Part shown: piece by piece, positions 10,613 to 22,600 of the stretch | Layout of the letters: each line of letters begins with the position of its first letter | How positions within the stretch are numbered: the stretch's first letter is position 1 | DNA from: Diospyros lotus | Taxonomy: Eukaryota; Streptophyta; Magnoliopsida; Ericales; Ebenaceae | Assembly (NCBI RefSeq): GCF_014633365.1 | Contig: NC_068341.1 | Location: 3,472,001-3,536,000 of the forward strand | Direction of reading: 5' to 3' | DNA length: 64,000 nt | Notes under the pieces: model-generated | What the model saw: only the letters and a program-made list of their open reading frames with translations | The model's database searches: none | Told to the model about the DNA's origin: nothing | Position numbers and translations under genes: made by a program

Positions 10613-13600
10613 ATGGTGAAGGATGGGTTTGAATTGAAGGATCAGATGAAGGAATGGTTCCAAGAATCTGAGACATTGATTCATCAGATTCCTCAACCCC
10701 AACTTTACGCCGCAATTGGGGTTCTGTTGCTGACTACCATCCTCCTCTTATTAGGTGAGTCAAGAGACAGATGCACTTGCATTTCTGAATGGTTCCATAT
10801 TTTGGTAATTTCCTGTGGGTTGTTTATTTTACTATTTGTTTATACAGTGCAAATTACCATTCTTGGTTTGCTGATAATGTGGCATGAGTTTGGATTAATT
10901 CTTCTATAACAGCAGAATTGAAGTCAATTCTTAAAGAAATGCATGATCTTGCAAGCATTTAGTTTAGTTTTGTTGGAATAAGGGTCTGCAAGGTAGACTT
11001 ATTGCAAGAGGAACTCAGTACCATTCACACTATACAATGAACTATTTTGCAAAGCCCGTGTTTACATTCCTAACTTACTATTTTCGCTTAGAAATTCAAC
11101 AATATTGCATACGTGCCCGCCAACTTTTTGGAAGGACATCTAAATGTCTAAATGTTAAACTCTAATTTATCATCCTTAAGAACAATTGCTTTCAAAGATT
11201 AGGACTTAGTGATGCTTTCTTCAAATCAAGCATCAGTTCCACTTTCCGATACATGCTTCCCACCCCAACCCAACAAAAAAAGGTGAGTCTTTTATCAGTG
11301 TTTATTTTATTGTCTTGAGTCAAAGCGCGGACTTTATTCTCCATTGTCTGAGTATTGTCTGAATCAAACTTACAAATCATTCCTCCTTGCTTGACTATGC
11401 AGTTAGTTTGTTCAGGCGCACAAAACCCAACACTATTGTTCTGACTGGACTAAATGGAAGTGGAAAAACTGTTCTTTTCTACCAGGTATGCAATTGGTGT
11501 ACTGTTTGTGTTGCATATTTGTACTGGTTGACATGTACTTCAATGCTTTTGTCATGATCCTAAGGATTTCCCAAGGATAGATTAGTAAATATAATAGTAG
11601 GAGTTTACATTTCCTTTGTATTTTCTGTTATAGGGCTTTGTTTTTAGCTACTAGGCAGTTGGGCTGTTTGTTACATTACATATGGGTGCAAGTGGGAGAC
11701 TGTTAGGCTATATATAAGCCACAACTGAGGATAGAAGATTTTATACTTGAATTGATATTGAATCTCTCATTTTTCTCTCTAGAATTCTCTCCCATTCTCC
11801 CTCTCGTTCCCTTCTGCAATTCTCCCTCATTTTCCTCTAATTTCTTCCCCCATTTCTTCCAATCATTCCGTTCTATTCAATCGGATCCTTCTGATGGCCA
11901 ATCCAACCCTGTTATGAACCCTAGGTTCATGACAACTTTATTTTATTAATGAGATTAGTTGCACAAATAGAAGAGAAACAAGTCATTCCATTCTTGAAAT
12001 TACTTTATGGGGTTTCCATGTCCAGGCTGAGCTAATAGCCTGAAACCATGTTCTTTTGACGAAGCTATTTATTTAATTCCCCAATTTGGACCGATTGTGA
12101 TGTTAGGAAAGAACTGTCATAACCCTAGGATTTAGATAGGGTCTTAGAAGGAATTGGAAGGAATTAGGGGAAGAACAGAGAATAAATGAAGGGGGAGATT
12201 GAACAGAATTAGGGAGAAAGTTAAGAGAAATGAGAGGAAGAATGGAGAGAAATTTAGAGAGGAAAATGAGAGTTTCATTAATCAATTCAAGCATGCCTTC
12301 CATCCTCTCTAGCTATGGCTTATATAGCCTCACAGTATTGCACACATGCACCCATGTGCAGTTACAACAATAACTATAACTGACTATAGCCAAAACAATT
12401 AGTTATAACAAAAAGAAGAAAGGAAATTACAAAGTATAGTAATGCATGTAAGCTAAATACTATTATATTTTCTACTCTATTCTTGGGGATCCTCGGGGTC
12501 ATGACAATTCCCCCCTCCTTGAGAAAGTTCTTGTCCCCAAGAACTTCAGCAATTGGTCACTGCTCTTACCCAATACCAGCTCTCTCAATCTGTTTCATTC
12601 ATCTTTCCTTCTTTCTCCTTCTAGGCATCTTCATCTTCATTCTTAGGTTTCCAAGATCAATTCCAGGCCTAAGTTGACCCAAAACTTCCATAAGGAAAAC
12701 TTCATCGAGTTCAAGCCCAAAACAACCACTCCCGATAATAGTTATCCAATCAAGCTTGTTCTCCCATCTATGGACATGGACAAACATACTTAGTAGCTAG
12801 ATGTCATGTATTAACCTGCTATAAGGGGAGTTGCTGTAATTAGTGATAGTTAAGGGGTAAAATAGAGTAGTATGGTAGTATCTAGCTGTGAGGGTTGTAC
12901 TTAATTAGTTGTTGCATTAGCAGCAGGTACATTCTCATGCACATGTAGGTGGTTACAGCATATGGGAGGTTAGGAATCGATCTATATATAGTGTTGAATT
13001 CTCTCTTACGGATATGAAGAATATGAGAATCTTTGATCATTCTCTCTCTCTCTCTCTCTCGTTCTCTTTCCTGCATTCTTTCTCTCTCTCTCTCTCTCTC
13101 TCGTTCTCTTTCCTGCATTCTTTCTCTCTCTCTCTCTCTCTCTCTACTTCTCCCATTTCTATTCTACTGTTCGATCGAGAACCATTGTCCACTTCAGGGA
13201 GCTTGCAATCTTGGTATCAGAGCACGCTCTTGGGCATCAATTGGTAATCACCAGAATTATAACCATGGCCAACGGAACGAGAATGAAACAAAGGGAGTCT
13301 CAACTACAACAGGTGACAACGATAATAACGGAGATGCAGAATCGAGTGAGAACACTCGAAACCTCTATTGGAGCTGGAGTCGATTCTCGGATTGACCAAG
13401 CAATGGAACGTTGGAGAGTGGAGAGTTGCGAGCAGAACACTCTGTTGCGGGAACAGATGATGGAGCAAATGCAGTTGATTGCGCGAATGTTCACCAATCA
13501 ACAACCTATAAGGCTCTCTCCCGAGTTTCCCCCGAGAGAAAGAACGGAGCCCATTTTTCCTAGAGTGGGAATAGAACCTCAACCGGTAGGAACGTCGGAG

Positions 13601-16600
13601 TTTGAGTTTGATACGGACATGGTGGGGGAGAATGTAAGAGATAGGAGACATGGAGCCTCGGTGAATTGACACAACCCAAATTACCCCATGCCAAAGCTCG
13701 AGATTCAATTGTTTGAAGGGGAGAATCCGAGGTGGTGGACGCAAAGATGTGAATTAGTTTTCTCCCTATATCAAATTCCGGAACAACATAAGATCACCAT
13801 GGCTTCTGCTTACCTGAATGATATGGGAGATGCTTGGTATTAGGCGTGGCTCGTGGTTAAGGAAGGAAGCCCTTGGAGTGTGTTTGTGGAGGACCTCTAT
13901 GTGAGGTTCGGAGATAAAAGCATGAGAGATGAGTTCGAAGAGTTTAATAAACTCAAACAAGAAGGATTGATCCAGGTCTATTAGCAGAAATTTGAAGAAT
14001 TGAGATCGATGATGATGGTGCACAATCCTCAGTTATCTGAGGAATACTATGTTTCGAGTTTCATTAGTGGCTTAGAGGATGAGGTGCGACCTATGGTAAA
14101 GATGTTACAACCCCACATGGTGAAGCAGGCCGCGGAAAGTGCAAGGTTACAGGAAATGATTATTGAGGCAATGATGAAAAAAACAAAGGAATCAGACGAG
14201 AGGGGTGATAACAGGAGGGTGGCAAGCAGTAAATAGATTGACACCAAGAGAAGGAGGGTCCCATAGCAGAGGTGTCTTGGCCTTACCTTCCACCAATCCT
14301 GTTCCTTCCACGAGAGGCAAGCTGCTAGAGCAAAGGCGAGCAGCTGGCTTATGCTACAAATGCGGGGATTGGTACTTCGAGGGTCACAAGTGTAAGAGAC
14401 AACTGTTACTGTTGGAAGGGGAAGACGGGGATATTGAGGAAGGAGAAGACCTATCAGAAAATGAGAGGGAGAATCAAGGGGAGATCTCATTACATGCCTT
14501 AAAAGGGGTGAAGAATAGTAAGGTTATCAAGGTGGAAGGAAGAGTAAACAATCAGCCTATCATGGTCCTCGTAGATGGTGGGAGTAACCATAGCTTCTTG
14601 GATGAAGCTGTGGCAAGAAGGCTCGGGCGTGAGGTGAGCCTATCCCATCCCTTATCAGTAACGGTTGCCAACGGTAACAAGGTGATGAGTTAGTCGTCTT
14701 GTAGGGGCTTTTGTTGGGAGATGAATGGAGAAAATTTTTCAACAGATCTGAGATTGCTCAAGTTAGGGGGTTGTGATGTAGTGTTGGGAGTGGATTGGGT
14801 GAAAGGAGTTAGTCCAATCAGCTTCGATTTCAATAAAATGGAGGCGACTTTCGAAAAGGATGGCAGCAAAAAGGTCCTAATGGGCAATCCGGAGGTGGGA
14901 GTGTGTAAGGTCATCTCGGGGAAGCGGCTGCAGAGAATGTCTAGGGGTCGATTTCCAAAGGTGGCTCAACTCTTCTCCCTCCATGCAGTGGAAATTACTG
15001 AAGAAATCACTAAACAAGAAGGAGAGATACACGTAATGGTCAACAGCAAGCTAGACTCTCTTAATCTACTTTTGATTGAGTATAAGGACCTATTTGCAGA
15101 ACCCCACTCCCTTCCACCCAAAAGAACCTTTGATCACTCAATTAACCTGAAACCTCAAGCTGAGCCTGTGAACATAAGATCATACCGATATCCTCCTAAA
15201 CATAAAATTGAGATTGAGCTACCTATCAAAGATATGTTAAGAAAATCGCTCATCCAACCCATCAACAGTCCTTTTGCTTCGCCCGTTTTGCTTGTTAAAA
15301 AAAAAAGATAGTTCATGGAGATTTTGTGTTGATTACCGTTAACTAAATTCCATAACCGTCAAAGACAAGTTTCCAATACCTATAGTAGAAGACTTACTTG
15401 ATGAACTTAAGTATGCCACTGTTTTTACCAAATTAGATCTTAGGTCGGGTTATCATCAAATTCAGATGAAACTCGAAGATATTCACAAAACGGCCTTTAA
15501 GACCCATCAAGGAAATTATGAATTTCTTGTAATGCCCTTCGGTTTCACTAATGCCCCAGCTACTTTCCAGTCCTTGATGAATAGAATCTTTGAACCTTAC
15601 CTTCGCAAATTCATTTTGGTGTTCTTCGATGATATTCTAATCTACAACCCTTCCTTTGCTCAGCACATTTACCACCTAAAAATCACCTTTGAGGTCCTTA
15701 GGTTCAATCGATTGTATATTAAAGAGTCAAAATGTGCCTTTGCTCAAGAACAAGTGGAATACTTGGGCCACATTATATCTAAAACGGGGGTGAGCACGGA
15801 TTCTAACAAAGTGGCAGCCATGTTAGACTGGTCGCGACCCACCAGTGTAAAGGGACTTCGGGAATTTCCGGGGTTAACTGGTTACTACCGTCGGTTTGTC
15901 AAAATTATTGGAATTATCAGCCGACCCCTAATCGAGTTATTGAAGAAGGATGGGTTCCATTGGAGTCATGAGGCAGAGAAGGCGTTTGTCGACCTTAAGG
16001 AAGCTGTCAGGAAGGTTCCAATGTTAGGTTTGTCGGATTTCAGCAAACCCTTCATACTGGAAATGGATGCGTGTGCAAGTGGAATCGGGGCTGTCTTGGT
16101 TCAAGAGGGGAGACCCCTAGCCTTCCTGAGCCAAGCATTGGCACCTAAGCACCTGGGATTAAGTATATATGAGAAGGAATTGTTAGTTGTATTGATGGCT
16201 GTGGATAAATGGCGCCACTACTTGGAAGGAGGTACATTTGTGATCAAAACAGACCATGAAAGTCTGAAATTTTTATTGCAACAATGGTTGCATACTCACT
16301 TATAGCAAAATGGTATGACAAAATTAATGGGGCTCAATTATTCTATTCAATATAGGAAGGGGAAGGAGAACAAGGTAGCAGATGCCTTGTTGCGGTGTTT
16401 TGAAGGGGGCCAAGCAGTTGCATTAACTGTGGTGATTCCAGATTGGTGCCAAGAAGTTAGTGCAAGCTATGAAGCAGACGGGGCAACTAAAGAATTGTTG
16501 CAGCAGTTAGTGGTCAATCCGACGGCTAAACCAGGGTATACTTTGGTAAATGGCATCATTAGGTACCAAGGAAGAATGGTTTTGGGAAATGACAAAAGGC

Positions 16601-19600
16601 TCAAACACAAGGTGATTGAAGCTTTGCATAATTCACCTATGGGAGGACATTCTGGAATTGTCAATACTTATCATAAAGTGAGACAACTCTTTCAATGGTC
16701 GGGACTAAAGAGGGATGTTATGGAGTTTGTGATGGGTTGTGACACTTGCAAGAGGTGCAAAACAAAAAATGTGGCCTATCCGGGATTATTACAACCATTA
16801 AACATTCCAGGGTGGACTTGGGAAAGTATCTCCGAGAAAGTATCTCCATGGATTTCATTGAAGGACTTCCAAGGTCGGAAGGGAAGGATTGTATTATGGT
16901 AATAGTAGACCGATTCACCAAGTACAACCACTTTGTGGGGCTGTCTCATCCTTATACTGCCAGAGAAATTGCTAAGATCTTCATGGATCATGTAGTAGCA
17001 TTGCATGGGGTACCCAAGGCTATAGTATCGGATAGGGATAAGATTTTTACTAGCCTACTTTGTGTCACAGCTGCGCTGTGGCCACAGCCGATCTTCCAAC
17101 TCGAAGTGAATTGGAAGCAGGCGCTAGAGAATCGTGAGTGAGGAGGGAAGTTAGAATAGGAAGAAAGAGAGAATGAGAGAAAGAGAGAGAGAAATGGAGA
17201 GAGAATACAAAGAATGGAATCAGAAATTGGTTAATTCATTCATGCTCATCTAGCAGACTGACATAGAATTTATAGGACCTATAGGGGCTGTCACAGCATA
17301 TTCTCTCTCCTCTAACAGATTCTTTTGTCCTATTCTAGCCTCCTTTACACCTGGCATAACAGCCTAACAAATTACCAGCTGGAAATGCAAAAGGGCTCTA
17401 ATTAATAATGGAAAGAAAATAGCTAACTATACTTAATATCTGCAACAAAAATTCTTATACTTCCGGCCTTCCTCTTGTTTCGTGACACTTTGGAAAGAGT
17501 TAATGCGATTATTGGGGGTCAAGCTGAACGTGTCAATTGCCTATCATCCGGAATCTGATGGCCAAATGGAAAGGGTAAATCAAAGTCTAGAAATGTACTT
17601 GAGGTGTACATGTTTCCTGCAACCAAAATCCTGGCATAAGTGGCTGGCCACTGCTCAGTGGTGGTATAATTCCAGCCACCATAGTGCCATCAAAAGGTCT
17701 CCTTTTGAAGCACTTTATGGTTACAAACAGCCATTACTTCCTGCGGTTGGAGAGACATCATCAGTTGCAGCCCTAGATACCTCCAGCAAAGGCAACAGGC
17801 TCTACAAGTGATCAAGATCGAGCTGGCCAATTCAAAGAACCGAATGAAACAGTTCGCGGATAGAAAGAGAAGTGACAGGGAATTCCAAGAAGGGAAAGAG
17901 TATATTTGAAGCTACACCCGAGGCATCTAAAATCCCTATCTCAAGGACCTATTTCAAAGTTGCAACCAAAATACTATGGTCCATTCCCCATAATTGCAAG
18001 GGTGGGTAGTGTGGCTTACAAACTACAATTTCCGGAAAATTCTAACATTCACCCGGTATTTCATGTACCGCTTCTCAAGAAATCGGTGGCCGAACAAGAA
18101 GTCAGCTCCACCTTGCCTAATTCTCTACAAGGTGAGGACCAACCTAAGGAACCTCGGGCTATTCTAGATAAGAGAGTGCTCTACAAGCATGGAGCCCCCA
18201 TCACTCAAGTATTAGTCAAATGGTCGGGCCTACACTCCGACAATAATACTTGGGAATATCTCCCAAAATTACTCAATCAGTTTTCGTGAGTGGCAAGCCT
18301 TCTCAATGTTTCTTGAGGACAAGAAAATTTTGATGAGGAGGGGTATTGTCATGTATTAACTTGCTATAAGGGGAGTTGCTGTAATTAGTGATAGTTAAGG
18401 GGTAAAATAGAGCAGTATGGTAGTAGCTAGCTGTGAGGGTTGTACTTAATTAGTTGCTGCATTAGCAACATGTACATTCTCATGCACATGTAGGTGGTTA
18501 CAGCACATGGGAGGTTAGGAATCTAGCTATATAGAGTGCTGAATTCTCTCCTACGAATATGAAGAATATGAGAATCTTTTGATCATTCTCTCTCTCTACT
18601 TCTCCCATTTCTATTCTACTATTCAATTGAGAACCATTGTCCGCTTCAGGGAGCTGACACTGAAACTTGGAGTCCAATGTAAAGACTATCCATCTCTGTG
18701 ACCTCCATTAGTAGTTCTTTACCATCCAATACAAGTAAGAATGGTAGACCTTCATCCTTAGTTGCAGTTATTGTCTTCCCTTTCAACCCACAACCATGCT
18801 TTGTTGTAGAAATATCAATAGCATCCTCAAAACGCAGCAATGGAGGATTGTAGACTTGCCTTGGATACTCATACCAAGGCTGTTTGTGAACATTCGCATT
18901 AGGAGCTACTGCAACTTCAATTCCAGCTAACGATTTTTCAATGATTGACACCTGGCCAAGTGTCTCATCACTAGTAAGAGTGTTTGAGAGGCTGTCAATT
19001 AATTGAATGCCATCCTCCAATTCCTTTTCCTCACTCTCTTCTTCCACTTCTCCTTTTTCCTTAAAGTTGGACTGATTTTGTTGCAAAATCCCAAAAACGT
19101 CATCATCGAGAACTTCTTTTCCAAAGGAATTGGTGTGTTCCTTTAATTCTCCTTTTGCCTTCCCTATCAATTTGTTCATTACAGATTCCCTTTGGATAAT
19201 GCCATTCACCCTTAATCTCATATCTGATGTTGCACTTCTTCTCCGGTTACTCCATTTTTAGGAATTCCTCTTTGTTAAAACTTCTGTGATAATCATTAAA
19301 GTATTCTACCGGAAAGTTGTAATGATACTTCTTAATAAGGATCATCACAAACTCTTGCAGCTTCTCGCGTATCATAAGGCCAAATTCCTTGCTCGTATCA
19401 TGTATCCCGTTGCTTGTTCCTTTGTCCCTATTGCTGCTAACTGAAAATGCAGCCTTCTTTGGCTGCCATTGAGGCTCCATTCTAGCTGAAAGTGAAGCAT
19501 TTTTCTGCTGTAATTGAGGGCTCATCTGCTTCATGTATGCACTACTCCCAATGGTCTCACGAGCAGGTCGTTCCCCTAAAAATGCAACACCCTTCTGCTG

Positions 19601-22600
19601 CGATTGAGACTCCAATGTCCTCGTGCGTGGACTACTCCTCCTAGCCAAAATCTCACTGGCTAGAAAAGCAATAGGGCAAGAAACCACAGCTCTTTCCATC
19701 ATAAATCCCCACACTTCCCTTTTGTAACTGCCTCACCCAATCACCTCTTAAATTGATCCAATAAGTGGCAAATTGCAACCACTGTTATGCTTCAAGGTCA
19801 AGTCTATTGTAGCAACGGAAGAAGTCACACAATTACAACGACTTGATCGGCCTTCTAGAGTCCTCTAGATCGCCTAACTGTCATCTGAAAATTATAATCG
19901 GAATCACAACAATTGAGGATGCTAGAATTCACCAGATCTGTTGAATAAGAAGTTGTCTGAAATTTATGTAAAACCATTGCAGCTTTTGAACTGAGAATTA
20001 CTACTCCCTTTCGGTTATGATCGGTCTCAATTTCAACAACCGAGACTAATCGAACTCGCTGGAATTAGCTGTTGGAAGTTGTTGAATTCACAACCAGGAA
20101 GCGCGGGTCACTGGATTACAACGACCTAACTTAGATCAACTCCACTTGTTCCTTCAATACTCGCCTAATCGAACCTCTCAATTGCGCCTTCCAAACATGA
20201 GCCTAACCATTAAGATTTGTTGGAATCTCAAACGGATTTGCCTGGCCAAGTCACCTTTCAATTCGGAATCACCCGACCTACTCGTTTGGAATTCCTGACC
20301 AACACTCAGTAAATTCACAACTGAGAGTCACTCTTCCTCATCATTTCCAAGTTCGCACAGAAGGTTACTTGAGTCGCCTTATGGAATTGCACTCATTGTC
20401 TAATTTTCCTTCAGTTCTGAGCCGAGTCGCCTTGCTCTTTCTCTCGGTTGAATTGTTCTTCGCCTCGGCCCGAATTCGCTAACTCTGCTTTAGCGACTTT
20501 GATATGGCTTTAGAAGTTGCCTGCATTCACTTTGGAAACCACCTTCCGGAATCGTCCAAATCCAATTCAACAGTTGAGGACTGCCGCTTAGTTATAGTCG
20601 AACTAATCAAAATCTTAGGATGGGCTTTGTTGCGGTCTCTGAGGATTTGATCGACTCTGTTGGAGCTCCCTATGAGTTCGATCAATTCTATTGCAGCTCT
20701 TCAAGAGTTCGCTGGAACCACCCGAAGTCTTTGCTCTATTGATTCCGCCGAGAGTCGTCGGAATCAACTGCTACCAATTGTAGGAATTACAGCCAAGGAA
20801 TGTTTGGCTCTGATACCATTTGTCATGAACATAGGGTTCATAACGGGCTGAAATTGGCAATCGGAAGGATCCGATTGAATTAAGGTCAAGAATAGAATGT
20901 ATAGAGGGATAATTGAAGAAGAATGGAGAAGAAATTAGAGAGAATTGAGAGAGAGCAGAAGAGAGAATTGTAGAGACAGAGAATCAGATTTTCTTTCATT
21001 CATTCAAGCATGCCTTCCATCCTCTCTAGTTGTGGCTTATATAGCCTCACAGCATTGCACATGCACCCATGTGCAGTTACAACAATGACTATAACTGCCT
21101 ATAGCCAAAACAATTAGTTATAACAAAAAGAAGAAAGGAAATTTTATAGTAATGCATGTAAGCTAAATACTATTATATTTCCTACTCTATCCTTGGGAAT
21201 CCTCGGGGTCATGACAAGTAGTTCAGCTATATGAACTTAAAAAAATTGTCATTGGTGACGTCGTTGAAGAGTTGTTGGCATTTTTAATGTAGAATCTTAT
21301 TTCTTGGACAATATGTTCAATCAACATGTTCTGATTCAAGTTTTTTCCCCCTCTTAGCATTCTTCTAAAGTATTTAGATGGTCTCAAAGCCCAACACTGG
21401 ACTTGATGGCCACTGATAAAAGACAATCTCACTGGTGAGGAGTCAGTAATCAACCCCTGCAGATGTCAGGAAGATGATTGAGAATCAAGTGAAGAGAGGA
21501 TGCTCGAGAGATAGGGGAGAAATAGACAAGCAAAGGAGAAAAGAATTTTCTTATCTTCATTGTCTCAATACAACGTAATGCATCTCTTTAATATATTGCC
21601 TCTAGAATGAACTACAACTGCTACTGTTTAACAAGATGAATGCTAACTTCCTTTAAGCTACTGACAACTTCCTAACTAAATTGAACAACTCAGCCAACTG
21701 AAAACAACTTTGGGGTCAGTTCCTCTGCTTCTCCATCTCTGCTGTGCTCTGCTCCAGCAAATCTTTCTTGAACAATTCTGCCTCAGCTCAAGCTCCAGGC
21801 TCCAGCTCGTTCTTGCTAACTCTTTTCTTTAGTTACTCTATTGGCTACTCCTGATACCGTCTAGGGACCCTCCTGCTCCTGTGTGGCCTTTCCCTTGAGA
21901 CAGCAGCAATTTTTGTAGCACTGTCCTCAGCATCTCTTTAGCTGGCAGCAGCACCCTTACAAGCTGCTCCTCTCTTCCCCTTCATAGTCTCTTCTAGCAT
22001 CATATCAGCCACTGATTCAAATGCCCCAAATGGGAGATGGTTAGCCACATAAACATTAAATCCAGTGACCTGAGTTTATATTTAAACTGTTTCTAAATTT
22101 GTTTCCTTTTCATCTAGTTTGATTAATGGATACCTTTACCCATTTGTATGGGCATCTCACTATCAGGCATTTTATATTTCATCATACAAACTTCTGATTG
22201 CTCATTATGGATGTTAATCTGTCCGTGTTCCAGCTGCAAGATGGCTCTTCCCATCAGGGTACTGTGAATTCAATGGAACCAAATAAAGGTACTTTTGTGC
22301 TTCATTCGGAAAGGAGTAAGGTAATATACTTTTGTGCGTGAAATATAAGCATAAATCAAGAAAGTGTTTTATTAGCAATGTGTTTTTTATCTGCAATTTT
22401 GTGTGGTTGTTTGGCAATTTTATGTTTTACATGTGTTGAGAATTTACTGATTGCAATTGATTGCTTCCCTCTCATCTTCTTGTCCAGAGCCACTTGTCAA
22501 ATTAGAGATTTGCTTGAACTAAACAAGACACTTTATGTATCATTGACAGAAGGACAAAATAAAGCCTGTTCACATTGTTGATATTCCCGGCCATTCTCAT

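Larger units (their letters stand above)
12802..18659 (+). mobile_element. Ty3/Gypsy chromovirus with two LTRs, nested
   Basis: The 5' LTR is 12802-13207 and the 3' LTR 18347-18659; both start TGTCATGTATTAAC. The 5' copy is longer mainly through a CT microsatellite at 13038-13143. The primer site TGGTATCAGAGC is at 13212-13223 and a purine tract (GATGAGGAGGGG) precedes the 3' LTR. Domain order is gag, protease, reverse transcriptase, RNase H, integrase, chromodomain, as in chromoviruses. The flanks CTAGA and CTGAA are only a partial match for a 5-bp duplication. Many stops and frameshifts show it is dead. It splits the coding part of the surrounding minus-strand element. Confidence 0.9.
12115..21216 (-). 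mobile_element. Non-autonomous LTR retrotransposon (minus), interrupted by a Gypsy element
   Basis: The right LTR (5' LTR of the element) is 20821-21216 and the left LTR (3') is 12115-12506. Both begin TGTCATGACCCCGAGGAT in the minus direction. The primer site, read on the plus strand as GCTCTGATACCA, is at 20807-20818. The polypurine tract appears as ATTCCCCCCTCC at 12507-12518. Removing the inserted Gypsy element leaves an interior of about 2.5 kb. It encodes no gag or pol, only two anonymous ORFs (18646-19221, 19247-19714) and a basic peptide near the 3' LTR (12575-12787). Flanking pentanucleotides (AGAAC, AGTAG) do not match, so one end may have rearranged. Confidence 0.8.

Noticed and set aside
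12882..13247. ORFs on both strands rich in Arg-Glu or Ser-Leu
   Set aside because: Translations of the CT microsatellite in the Gypsy LTR.
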